From positions 114,495 to 178,494 of the forward strand of contig CATQHX010000021.1 in assembly GCA_958296065.1 (NCBI GenBank): 64,000 bases of DNA. The letters run 5' to 3'. A program made the translations under genes and the position numbers. A model generated the notes under the pieces. It was not told the origin of the DNA. It made no database searches and saw only the letters and a list, made by a program, of their open reading frames with translations. The DNA comes from Vicinamibacterales bacterium. GTDB lineage: Bacteria > Acidobacteriota > Vicinamibacteria > Vicinamibacterales > UBA8438. Below are positions 45,980 through 55,283 of this stretch, one piece after another (position 1 is the stretch's first letter; each line of letters opens with the position of its first letter).

Positions 45980-46069
45980 TCACACGTCGACACCCTCGTC
46001 GTCGACGGCCCGCCGCATGTAGTCCGTCGCCGACTCCACCGGAGTCGGATCGAGTTCGAACGCGGTCAT
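45980..46069 (-). CDS. Possible 29-residue acidic small protein
   Basis: A short frame, MTAFELDPTPVESATDYMRR plus nine more residues, in the 260-base gap after the exporter gene. An AGGAG lies 8 bases before the ATG. That ribosome site is within a perfect hairpin (46070-46088), so it could be masked in RNA. No homology is recognised. It may instead be the decayed end of an older gene. The rest of the gap (46090-46188) shows only the likely leader of the next gene. Confidence 0.25.
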   Translation of the reverse strand: MTAFELDPTPVESATDYMRRAVDDEGVDV

Positions 46070-46088
46070 GTCCGCAGCTCCTGCGGAC
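46070..46088. other. Perfect 8-bp hairpin GTCCGCAG-CTC-CTGCGGAC
   Basis: Arms 46070-46077 and 46081-46088 are perfect reverse complements with a 3-nt loop. It could be a compact terminator-like stem between divergent units or a leader structure covering the ribosome site of the small frame on the minus strand. Confidence 0.5.
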
Positions 46089-46188
46089 GCAGCGCGGCCG
46101 TCCCCTGGGCCGGCTCGAACGAGACCAGCGCCGGGACCGTAAGTGTAGGATCAGGACAGCGGATCGACGGGGATGGTGAGGGCTGCAC

Positions 46189-46926
46189 ATGCATCGTTGC
46201 AAACAAGCAGGTGAGCGCATCGCATCGGGGATTGGTATCGTCGTTATCGTTCTCGCGCTGGTCGCGGGCGCGCTCGCGGCGTCGCCTGCCAATCCGCGCG
46301 AGGGCGGCGCAGGGCAGGGCGCCGGCTCCATCGCCGGCCGCGTGACGCTGACCGACCCGCAAGAGCCGCGGATGGTCGCGGTGACGACCGACCAGGCGGT
46401 CTGCGGCACCGAGGTCGTGGACGAGGCGGTGGTGGTCGATGATTCGGGCGGTTTGGCCAACGCGGTGGTCCTCGTCGCCGGTGTGCCGTGGAGCGAGCGG
46501 CCCGTGGACGCGTCCATCAACAACGCCGGCTGCTACTTCGTTCCGCGGGTGCAGGTGCTGCCGACCCGGACGGTGGTCACCATCAAGAGCGAGGACGATA
46601 CGCTCCACTCTACGCACGCCTACGACGATCGGCAGCGCACGCTGTTCAATATCGCCATCCCGTTCCCGGGGCTGGAGGTCCAGCGGCCGTTCCGGCGGCC
46701 CGGACCGGTGCGCATCGAGTGCGATTCGCACGGCTGGATGCGCGGCTGGGTCTACGTCTCCGACGACCTCGGGACGGTCACCGGACCGGACGGGACGTTC
46801 GAGCTGACCGGGATTCCGCCCGGCACCTACCAGCTCACCGTCTGGCACGAGCGCTACGAGGGCGCCACCCGGCAGGTCACGGTGACGGCCGGCGGGACCG
46901 CCGAGGCGGACTTCACGCTGGAGTAG
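46189..46926 (+). CDS. Exported cupredoxin-like protein with carboxypeptidase-regulatory tail
   Basis: A 245-residue protein with an N-terminal signal or anchor (IGIVVIVLALVAGALAASP). The middle has histidines in LHSTHAYDD and, about 45 residues later, RIECDSHGWMRGWVYV, which contains C-xx-H-xx-M, the ligand spacing of type 1 copper sites. The end is a carboxypeptidase-regulatory-like beta-sandwich (TVTGPDGTFELTGIPPGTY). It may be a periplasmic electron carrier, which fits a window with ACIII and a quinoprotein; that link is inference. Confidence 0.65.
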   Translation: MHRCKQAGERIASGIGIVVIVLALVAGALAASPANPREGGAGQGAGSIAGRVTLTDPQEPRMVAVTTDQAVCGTEVVDEAVVVDDSGGLANAVVLVAGVPWSERPVDASINNAGCYFVPRVQVLPTRTVVTIKSEDDTLHSTHAYDDRQRTLFNIAIPFPGLEVQRPFRRPGPVRIECDSHGWMRGWVYVSDDLGTVTGPDGTFELTGIPPGTYQLTVWHERYEGATRQVTVTAGGTAEADFTLE

Positions 46927-47037
46927 ATCGCTACGGTCAGTGGCGTCACCGCTATTACCCCCGAACAGGTTGCGACCACACTCGAACCAGTCGCGACGTC
47001 CAGTGGCGCGAATGTTCGCGCGTCGGAGCGACGCGTC

Positions 47038-47880
47038 GTGAATCCCGCCAACGTGCCGCTCCGCCACACCAGTCCCTTCGTCGACTGGGCCGACCGTGCG
47101 GTCGCTGCCGCCTGGTTCCGGCACGGCGTCACCAGCGTCATTGCGATCAACGCTGTCGTCATCGGACTCGACACATCGGCAGCACTGTCCGCGGCTTACG
47201 GCGCCCTGTTCGAAAGTGCCAGCCAGACCTTCCTGGCCATCTTCGTGATCGAGGCGCTGATCAAGATGGCGGCGAAGTGGCCGCGCGTCGAGAACTACTT
47301 CAAGGACGGCTGGAACGTCTTCGACTTTACGGTCATCGTCGTCAGCCTGCTCCCGAACACCGGCGAGCTGGCCACGTTGGCGAGGCTGGCCCGCCTGTTC
47401 CGGGTGCTGCGGCTCGTATCGGCGCTGCCCGGGTTGCGGCTGATCGTCGCGACCCTGATCCGGTCGGTGCCGGGCATGTTCAACGTGCTCGCGCTGATGT
47501 CGATCGTCTTCTACGTCTACGGCGTCGCCGGCTACCACCTGTTCCACGAGATCGATCCGACCCACTGGCGCACGCTAGGCATCTCCCTGCTGTCCCTCTT
47601 CCGGATCGTGACCCTGGAGGACTGGACCGACATCATGTACGCGGCCCTCGAGCACCACTGGTGGGCGTGGGTCTACTTCGTCAGCTTCGTCGTGGTCGGG
47701 ACGTTCGTCGTCATCAACCTCTTCATTGCCGTGGTGATCAACAGCCTGGACGAGGCGAAGCAGGAGCGACTGCACGAGCTGCAGGCCCCACCCACGCGCG
47801 ATGAGCTGCTGGCCGAGCTCAATCGGACGCGCGAAGCGCTCGCGAGGCTGCAAGAGCGCCTGGAGCGCGACGGGCGCTGA
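47038..47880 (+). CDS. Voltage-gated cation channel (bacterial Nav/Cav-like)
   Basis: A 280-residue six-helix channel subunit that would form a tetramer. S4 carries arginines every third residue (LARLARLFRVLRLV). The pore has the filter TLEDWTD at residues 192-198 (47611-47631), followed by S6 (VGTFVVINLFIAVVINSL) and a C-terminal coiled-coil-like helix rich in Glu and Arg. NaChBac-type sodium channels have TLESWS at this place; the extra acidic residues here resemble calcium-permeable variants. It starts at GTG 47038 and lies 111 bases after the cupredoxin-like gene. Confidence 0.88.
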   Translation: MNPANVPLRHTSPFVDWADRAVAAAWFRHGVTSVIAINAVVIGLDTSAALSAAYGALFESASQTFLAIFVIEALIKMAAKWPRVENYFKDGWNVFDFTVIVVSLLPNTGELATLARLARLFRVLRLVSALPGLRLIVATLIRSVPGMFNVLALMSIVFYVYGVAGYHLFHEIDPTHWRTLGISLLSLFRIVTLEDWTDIMYAALEHHWWAWVYFVSFVVVGTFVVINLFIAVVINSLDEAKQERLHELQAPPTRDELLAELNRTREALARLQERLERDGR

Positions 47881-48096
47881 CCGAAAGGGGCGTGTCGCCG
47901 GTCCCTTGCAGGCGGGCCGCGGTTCTTGACGGATGGCGACCATGCGCTGGACTACGGAAGCGGCAGCTTGTCGCTACATCCCGCCTGCCGGACTCAGTTC
48001 GACTTGGCCGGCTTCGGGGGTTTCGGCGGCGGTGGTGGCGGAGTGACTCGACCGGGACGTGATGGAGATCCTCCTGTCCGCTGACTGGGCGGCCCG

Positions 48097-48606
48097 CTAT
48101 CCGGCGGCATACCGGCCCTCCATGGCTTTGTATGCCGCCTCCTCGCACGTGGCGTTCAGCCGTTCGTCGGTCGGGATGTGCGCACTCCCGGCGCGGTCGG
48201 TCACGCGCATCACACGGCGCGCCAGTTCCGCAAGCGTCCGTCGAGCCGCATCGTCGTCGACCGAGTCGGCCTGGATCTCTCCCCAGAGCGCAGCCAGCTC
48301 GACTTCCATCTCGCTGCATTCACGCCGGATGGAACTCAACACCGCCGCCTTGTTCGCGTAGTCGGCAAGAAAGTCCCACGCGACCAGGATGGCGACGACG
48401 GCACCGGATGCGACCTGAACCGCTTCCGGGAGCGCGTTGGTGACCGCTGCCACGCCAGCGGTTGCCGAGGCCAGGAGCACGAGCCGAACACCCAGATGTT
48501 GCCGTTGTTGCCGGCTCGCCATCCGCTCGTAGTACCGCACCAGTCGGGCAGTGTCGAGCATCTCCTGCCACACGGCGTTCCGCGTCGCGTCAGTCGCGTT
48601 CACCAT
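48097..48606 (-). CDS. Two-transmembrane (S-2TM/SLATT-like) protein
   Basis: A 169-residue protein. An N-terminal helix ends in RYYERMASRQQRQH, followed by two close transmembrane helices (LGVRLVLLASATAGVAAV and VASGAVVAILVAWDFLADYA) and a cytoplasmic helical tail. The layout resembles SLATT/S-2TM pore-type effectors of prokaryotic defence systems, but no definite family match can be claimed. ATG 48606 is used; a longer in-frame start exists at 48648. It lies 151 bases downstream of the CBS-HEPN gene on the same strand. Confidence 0.5.
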   Translation of the reverse strand: MVNATDATRNAVWQEMLDTARLVRYYERMASRQQRQHLGVRLVLLASATAGVAAVTNALPEAVQVASGAVVAILVAWDFLADYANKAAVLSSIRRECSEMEVELAALWGEIQADSVDDDAARRTLAELARRVMRVTDRAGSAHIPTDERLNATCEEAAYKAMEGRYAAG

Positions 48607-48757
48607 GGCTCCCAGTGTAGCACTGGTATCGGCGCGTTCCGACGCCAAACATTACGACAGGCCCTGACGCGGTGCGGCTACGCTGTCCGACGGGCGAGCA
48701 GCCGAGACCTATGCGCTCCGTACGAACAACGTCGCGGCGGTTCAGCGACGAAGACGA

Positions 48758-49789
48758 CTACGTGCGCCATTTGTCGAAGAAGCGTGCCGAGTCCCGCAAT
48801 TCCTTTCGCTTGTCGTCGTCTAATTCGTCGGGATTGAAATGCATGACGTTATTCCGTATTTCTCTTACGGAATGCAGATGCTTGACGAATGTCTTGCGAT
48901 TCGTGTTGAGCGCCAGTTGCTCCCAGTTGTCCTTGCTCTCCAGAAGGCGGCAGTGTCCTCCGAATGTAAGGTCTTCTGGCCCCTCGACCTTCCGCGATGG
49001 TTGGATTTCGCCGCGGGAGTCCGGGTCTGGCGCTTCCGATGCGGCGCTTAGCTGGTCGAGCGTGAATTTGCCGTGAATCAGGTTGCGCAGGTGGCCCTCT
49101 ATCTCGCCGATGAGCAAGAATGGCTCGGCGAGTCGCCCGACCTCTCGCAGCAGATCCGCCATCGTGACGATCCCGGTAATGGTCTTGTTTCTCGCCCGCA
49201 CGAGCACATATTCGTGGTCCAGAACCGTACGCACAGCTTCGAATAGTCGGCAGTTGTCGGGAAGTACGTTCACGCGCTCGTCCATGCAGTCGTCTACGGG
49301 CTTAGACTCTGGTTCTTGCGACCCGCGTCTGTTGATTGACTTCCAGGTGACCATGCCGGATACGTCGCGGTCCGTCCTCATCACGGGAACTTGGGAGTAG
49401 TTCTTCATCTGCATCGTGAAGGTCGCTTCACTCAACGGACTCTGCGGCCTTACACTCACAGGACTCTTTGTAGCCGCCTTGAGTGCCCCGATCCGGAGCG
49501 TAGGATCAGGTGGGGGCGACGGCCGAGGTGCGTCCTTGGCATCCGAGTCGATCGCAATGGCGATTTGGGAATCGAGCCCGAGAAGCCTGAAGTCTGGATC
49601 CACACAGAGCCTAAACTTCCTCAACCCTTTGCGGATGTGGTTGTTGATCCAATCGCCCCGTTTCTGATAACCGAACTGCCATAGCAGGTCCCGAACCTTG
49701 AGCGATTCAGGTGCCGCCGCCGCCCCTTTCTCGATCTCGTTCTTCATTCGGCTGGCGACACTTTCCAGCCACTCGTAGCCGCTATCCAT
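48758..49789 (-). CDS. CBS-pair protein with C-terminal HEPN-like domain
   Basis: A 343-residue protein. Residues 20-80 look like a small winged-helix-type module (LKVRDLLWQFGYQKRGDWI). Two CBS motifs follow (YSQVPVMRTDRDVSGMVTW and VLVRARNKTITGIVTMADLL), which usually bind adenine nucleotides. The last 110 residues are helical and hold RNNVMH (48839-48856), an R-N-x3-H motif as in HEPN ribonucleases. This suggests a nucleotide-sensing RNase or toxin. Base composition is visibly less GC-rich than the flanks, consistent with transfer. The neighbouring 2TM gene may be a partner. Confidence 0.65.
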   Translation of the reverse strand: MDSGYEWLESVASRMKNEIEKGAAAAPESLKVRDLLWQFGYQKRGDWINNHIRKGLRKFRLCVDPDFRLLGLDSQIAIAIDSDAKDAPRPSPPPDPTLRIGALKAATKSPVSVRPQSPLSEATFTMQMKNYSQVPVMRTDRDVSGMVTWKSINRRGSQEPESKPVDDCMDERVNVLPDNCRLFEAVRTVLDHEYVLVRARNKTITGIVTMADLLREVGRLAEPFLLIGEIEGHLRNLIHGKFTLDQLSAASEAPDPDSRGEIQPSRKVEGPEDLTFGGHCRLLESKDNWEQLALNTNRKTFVKHLHSVREIRNNVMHFNPDELDDDKRKELRDSARFFDKWRT

Positions 49790-49884
49790 GGGTCAGATCT
49801 CTTTCTTTCCTGCCGCTAGTTAGTTAGCGGGATCCTCATACGGGACATACGGGAGGGTCGCGATTCTGCGGGGGAGCTGCCCCT

Positions 49885-50964
49885 TCACTCCCGCGGGCCG
49901 TAGGTTCTGCTGAACCCGTTGCGGCTGTTCGTCACCGTGAACGAGCCGTCGCGGCGGGCCGCGACGTGGATCCAGTGCGACGCTCCCATGTGCACGGCGC
50001 GCCCGTCGGCGAGGGTCGTGTCCTCCTCCAGGTTGGCGATGAACTGCTCGGGCCGGTTGTGGGCCTCGCCGCCGGGAATGGAGTAGTGGTTCTGCCAGAG
50101 GTCCGGCGGATTGTCGGCGGCCTGGAGGATCTCGAACGTCTGCACCGCGCCGCCCTTGCGCGGGCCGTTGTTCATGATCGCCGCGCGCGGCGCGATGGCG
50201 TGAACGAGCGCCTCCGACCCGGAGGTCTCGGAGCCGTGGTGGGAGACCAGGTACAGATCGATGGGGCCCACCTTGTCCTCGGGGCACATCAGCGGGTGTT
50301 CCTTGTTCCAGTTCAGGTCGCCCATGATGACGCTGCGGAAGGCGCCGAAGCCGACGAAGGTGCTGACCGACTGGTCGTCCTCCGCGTTGCCGTAGCGGCT
50401 GGTGATGTCCTCGCCGTGGAACGTGAAGCCTTCGCAGTACGGGTTGGCGCCGCCGGCGCCGTCGAGCGGAGCATCGAGCACGGCTCCGTCGGAGGCGATG
50501 ATCACGACGTCGAGGTCGCCGACCGGCAGCCGGTCGCCGGGCGCCACCACGCGGTGCGCGCCGCCGCCGCGCAGGTCCGTGTAGAGCCGGAAGGCGGCCA
50601 GGCGGTTTTCGCCTTCGTCTACGGTGGTCCCGTGATCGATGAAGTTGCGGATCGGGAGCCGCTGGGCGAGCTGCACCGCGCCGCCCATATGGTCGCCGTG
50701 GAAGTGGGTGACGATCAGGTAGTCGATCTGCGACACCCCGGCGTCGGCCGCCGCCGCCGCGATGCGGTCGGCGTCGCGCCCGTCGAAGCCGGGCCAGCCG
50801 GTGTCGACGAGCATCGACTCGCCGGACGGCGTCACGAAGAGCGTAGCCTCGCCTCCCTCCACGTCGACCGTATAGATGTCGAGCGTGTCGTCCGATCCGC
50901 CCTGGGCGGCCGGCGACGCGGCGGCGAGTACGAGACAGAGCAGCAGCGGGGTGATGACGCGCAT
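49885..50964 (-). CDS. Secreted metallo-beta-lactamase-fold hydrolase (ComEC C-terminal-like)
   Basis: A 359-residue protein with a signal peptide (ITPLLLCLVLAAASPAAQ). It has the zinc motif HFHGDH (VTHFHGDHMGG), an aspartate in MGDLNWNKE and a histidine pair in LVSHHGSETSG, the pattern of the MBL domain found in ComEC/Rec2-type proteins. AGGAGG lies 7 bases before the ATG. Substrate unknown. It is divergent from ettA across 73 bases. Confidence 0.85.
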   Translation of the reverse strand: MRVITPLLLCLVLAAASPAAQGGSDDTLDIYTVDVEGGEATLFVTPSGESMLVDTGWPGFDGRDADRIAAAAADAGVSQIDYLIVTHFHGDHMGGAVQLAQRLPIRNFIDHGTTVDEGENRLAAFRLYTDLRGGGAHRVVAPGDRLPVGDLDVVIIASDGAVLDAPLDGAGGANPYCEGFTFHGEDITSRYGNAEDDQSVSTFVGFGAFRSVIMGDLNWNKEHPLMCPEDKVGPIDLYLVSHHGSETSGSEALVHAIAPRAAIMNNGPRKGGAVQTFEILQAADNPPDLWQNHYSIPGGEAHNRPEQFIANLEEDTTLADGRAVHMGASHWIHVAARRDGSFTVTNSRNGFSRTYGPRE

Positions 50965-51037
50965 GGGGCACCTCCTGCGCGCCATTGTCGGACGACGCAC
51001 CTGGCGTTGGCAACGGCGCTGCTAGGATCATGGAATC

Positions 51038-52717
<1,680 letters not shown>

Positions 52718-52734
52718 CGTGGGGCACTGGCCGT

Positions 52735-52815
52735 TCAACTGTGCCAGTCCACGACCTGAAGACCGCCGACGCGGTCGAAGTGACGGCGGTTGTGCGTCAC
52801 GATCACCGCGCCCGC
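52735..52815 (-). pseudogene. Remnant of vapC (last 26 codons)
   Basis: The minus strand reads GAVIVTHNRRHFDRVGGLQV followed by VDWHS and a stop, the typical end of a PIN-domain VapC. The rest of the toxin is missing: the frame runs directly into the end of the vapB-like gene. A deletion has fused the antitoxin 3' end to the toxin tail. Confidence 0.75.
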
Positions 52816-53072
52816 GGCGAGCCGCGGTCTCCGAACGGATCAGGAGATTCGGTGATTGGCGTCTGATCCAGACGCGGCAGATCGTCGTCGAGCTTCCCGA
52901 TGCAGTCGAGCACCGCCTGCGGCCACGCGTCCGACGGCTCCAGCACGACCGTGCCCCCGTCCCGGCGGGCGATCACTTCGGCGGCGTCCCGCGGGAAACG
53001 GCATTCCCTGGGAAGTCGAACGGCCTGGCTGCCGCCGGTCCAGAAGAGCGTGGCGCGGTATTCAGAGGCCAT
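52803..53072 (-). CDS. VapB/AbrB-type antitoxin left without toxin
   Basis: An 89-residue protein with the SpoVT-AbrB pattern ATLFWTGGSQAVRLPRECRF then EVIARRDGGTVVLEP. Its C-terminal end (DRGSPRAR) runs into the vapC remnant and is probably altered by the deletion. The antitoxin may still be made as an autoregulator or anti-addiction factor. Confidence 0.75.
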   Translation of the reverse strand: MASEYRATLFWTGGSQAVRLPRECRFPRDAAEVIARRDGGTVVLEPSDAWPQAVLDCIGKLDDDLPRLDQTPITESPDPFGDRGSPRAR

Positions 53073-53146
53073 CCTTCAAGGATATATGCGCTGTAGGTAC
53101 GCGGCGAAACCGACGGGGCTGGACGCGTGCATGCGATGCGTCTAGA

Positions 53147-53208
53147 CCGGCAATCAGCCGCTTTCATAACCGGCAATCAGCCGCTTGTTTACCCGGCAAT
53201 CAGCCGCT
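53147..53208 (+). repeat. Three 16-bp direct repeats at exact 23-bp spacing
   Basis: CCGGCAATCAGCCGCT occurs identically at 53147, 53170 and 53193. The 7-bp spacers differ (ttcataa, tgtttac), so only the core is conserved. Each core contains the dyad CGGC-AATCA-GCCG. The last copy ends 14 bases before the ATPase start. A regulator binding every two helical turns, or an RNA-level signal, would explain it. Confidence 0.9.
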
Positions 53209-53222
53209 AGACTGACCAGCAA

Positions 53223-54470
53223 ATGGACGCAGCCCGGCCGCTGTTTCCGCGCTCTCTGGCGTCCGCCATTCGGGAAGCCCTGGCGGATACGCCCGTCGTC
53301 TGCCTGCTCGGCCCTCGGCAGAGCGGCAAGACCACGCTGGCGCGGCAACTGGCGCCCCGGCGTACGTTCGTCAGCCTCGACGAGCCGAGCTACTACCGGA
53401 CCGCCACCGAAGATCCGGCGGGTCTCGTGGCCAGCCTGCCGGAGGCAGCAACCGTGGACGAGGTTCAGCGTGTGCCGGCTCTCCTTCCCGTCATCAAGCA
53501 CGCGGTGGACCGGGACCGGCGTCCCGGTCGCTTCCTGCTGACCGGCTCGGCCAATCTGCTGCTGACGCCGGCCGTCACTGAGTCGTTGGCCGGGCGCATG
53601 GAGATCGTGCAACTGCACCCGTTGACGGAATAGGAAAAAGAGCGCCGGCCCGGCGGATTCCTGAATGCGCTGCTGTCCGGCGCGCTCGAACCGGGCATCC
53701 GGCCCCACGAGGAGACCTCGGGGCCGTCGCTGCCGGAAAGGCTGGTCGCCGGCGGCTATCCCGAACCGCTTGCCAGAACGCCGCGTCGCGTGAGGCAATG
53801 GCATCGGCAGTACCTGCGCAGCATCGTCGAGCGCGACATGCGGGACGTGGCGCGGGTGCGGGATGTGAATGGCATCGGCAGGTTGCTGGAGCTGCTGGCG
53901 CTACGGAGCGCGCAATTGTTCAACGCGAGCGGCTTGGCGAACGATCTCGGTCTGCGCAGGGAGACGGTCGAGCACTACGCCGCCGTGCTGGAACGGCTGT
54001 TCCTGGTGCGACGCCTGCCCGCGTGGCGCCGCAACCCGGCCAACCGCCTCGTCGCGTCGCCGAAGGTGCATTTCCTGGACAGCGGTCTGGCCGCGACGTT
54101 GGGCGGCCTGACGGCCGACCACTGGCTGTCCGGTCGCGATCGCATGGGGCACCTGCTGGAGTCGTTCGCGGTCCAGCAGCTCGTCGCCCAGGCAGCCTGG
54201 ACCGATCCCGATCTGCGGTTCTGGCACTATCGCGACAAGGATCAGGTGGAGGTGGACGTGGTCGTGACACGCGGTGCGAAGACCTGGGGGGTCGAGGTCA
54301 AGGCTAGCGCAGCCGTCGGACCTGGCGATGGACGGGGACTCCGTCGACTCGCGGATCGCTGCGGCGAGGACTTCGAGTCCGGCGTGCTGCTCTACGCCGG
54401 CCGGGATGTGCTTCCGCTCGGTGATCGGCGTATGCTCGCCGTGCCGCTGAGCGAGCTGTGGGAGCGGTAG
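53223..54470 (+). pseudogene. COG1373/DUF4143-type ATPase interrupted by an amber codon
   Basis: The conceptual protein is 415 residues, with P-loop GPRQSGKT (30-37), Walker-B-like TVDEVQRV, ARTPRRVRQWHRQYL, and a DUF4143 end with VEVDVVVTRG and VEVKASA. A TAG at 53631-53633 (codon 137, after HPLTE) breaks it; the frame continues without shift for another 278 codons. A single CAG-to-TAG change would explain it. Other genes here end in TAG normally, so amber recoding is unlikely. An internal ATG at 53790 could give a C-terminal fragment without the P-loop. It is related in type to the ATPase at 57-1310. Confidence 0.85.
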
Positions 54471-54488
54471 AGGGACCGATCGAGACAA

Positions 54489-54680
54489 TCATTCATTTGT
54501 CAGGGACGCGAGATGAACCGATGTTCCGACGGAAGTCCCGATCGTCAGGCCCTTGTTCTTCAACTCGACAAAGACAGCGTGGGTCCGACCCTCTGATTTC
54601 AGATCGACACCGATTGACGCATCCTTGAATGTGTCGGCGAGCGGGGTTCGCTCCTTGGGAACAGCATCGGGCCTGACGTC
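54489..54680 (-). other. Open 63-codon extension in frame after the ferritin stop, unassigned
   Basis: Directly after the TAG of the ferritin-like gene the same frame stays open, reading DVRPDAVPKERTPLADTFKD and further through VFVELKNKGLTIGTS to a TGA at 54489. Ferritin relatives normally end at the TAG, so this is probably a remnant of another gene rather than a natural extension. No family is recognised. The stretch is less GC-rich than the neighbours. Confidence 0.35.
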
Positions 54681-55106
54681 CTACAGCGGCCAGTCCCGCA
54701 GGATCCGCTCCGTCTCCTCGAGGTGGCTGCTCTCGTCGCGGATGAAGTCCTCGAGCTGCACGGCGAGGCCCTTGTCGCCGTACGCTTCGGCCTCCTGCGC
54801 GCGCGTGGTATAGCCCTTCATCGCATGGGCCTCGGCTTCCACCACCGCCTCCAGCATCGCGCGGTTGCCCTCGGGCAGCGCCACCGGGCGCGGCGTGGTG
54901 CAGGGCTTGCCGCCGAGCGAGACGATCTTGTTGGCGAGGAACTGCGCGTGCATCTGCTCGTCGGCGACCTCGGCCAGGAAGAACTGGGAAAGCTGCGGCC
55001 GGTAGGGGCCGGTGGCGCGGGCGGCGTAGACGATGTACTGGATGATGGCGCCGAGCTCGTCGGCGAGGTCTCCGTTGAGCTTCTCCACCAACTCGTCCTT
55101 GGTCAA
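54681..55106 (-). CDS. Ferritin-like (bacterioferritin/DPS-type) protein
   Basis: A 141-residue four-helix protein. Metal-binding residues are in place: E in LADELGAIIQ, E and H in EVADEQMHAQFL, E in VVEAEAHAMKGY, and E/H in RDESSHLEETE. It should oxidise or store iron. A TTG at 55106 is taken as start because AAGGAG lies 6 bases before it; longer in-frame starts add a proline-rich non-family segment. The 55107-55283 gap contains a G-run and no gene. Confidence 0.8.
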   Translation of the reverse strand: MTKDELVEKLNGDLADELGAIIQYIVYAARATGPYRPQLSQFFLAEVADEQMHAQFLANKIVSLGGKPCTTPRPVALPEGNRAMLEAVVEAEAHAMKGYTTRAQEAEAYGDKGLAVQLEDFIRDESSHLEETERILRDWPL

Positions 55107-55283
55107 ACGTTGCTCCTTCGCTGCGGGTGCCTTGGGTCCGGTCGTCGGGGGCCACCCGATTGGTGTTCTCGATGCCACCGGCGATCTGCCCCCCCTGCAT
55201 CGAGGACCGGCCGAGGCACTTGCTCATTGCGAGGGGGGGGGCGAGGCGGCCGAGCGAGCCGGCCGCCCCGACCTCACGGTGTC

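Noticed and set aside
47881..48096. Proline-rich frame end (VTPPPPPPKPPKPAKSN) on the minus strand
   Set aside because: No start or supporting upstream coding sequence is found; the gap holds nothing else that can be supported.
53147..53208. CRISPR array
   Set aside because: Only three 16-bp repeats with 7-bp spacers; too short on both counts and no cas genes nearby.
53631..54683. Amber recoding (two TAG codons followed by open frames within 1.1 kb)
   Set aside because: Many intact genes in the window end normally in TAG (for example the ABC exporter, lpxB and the second M16 gene), so TAG is a stop here.
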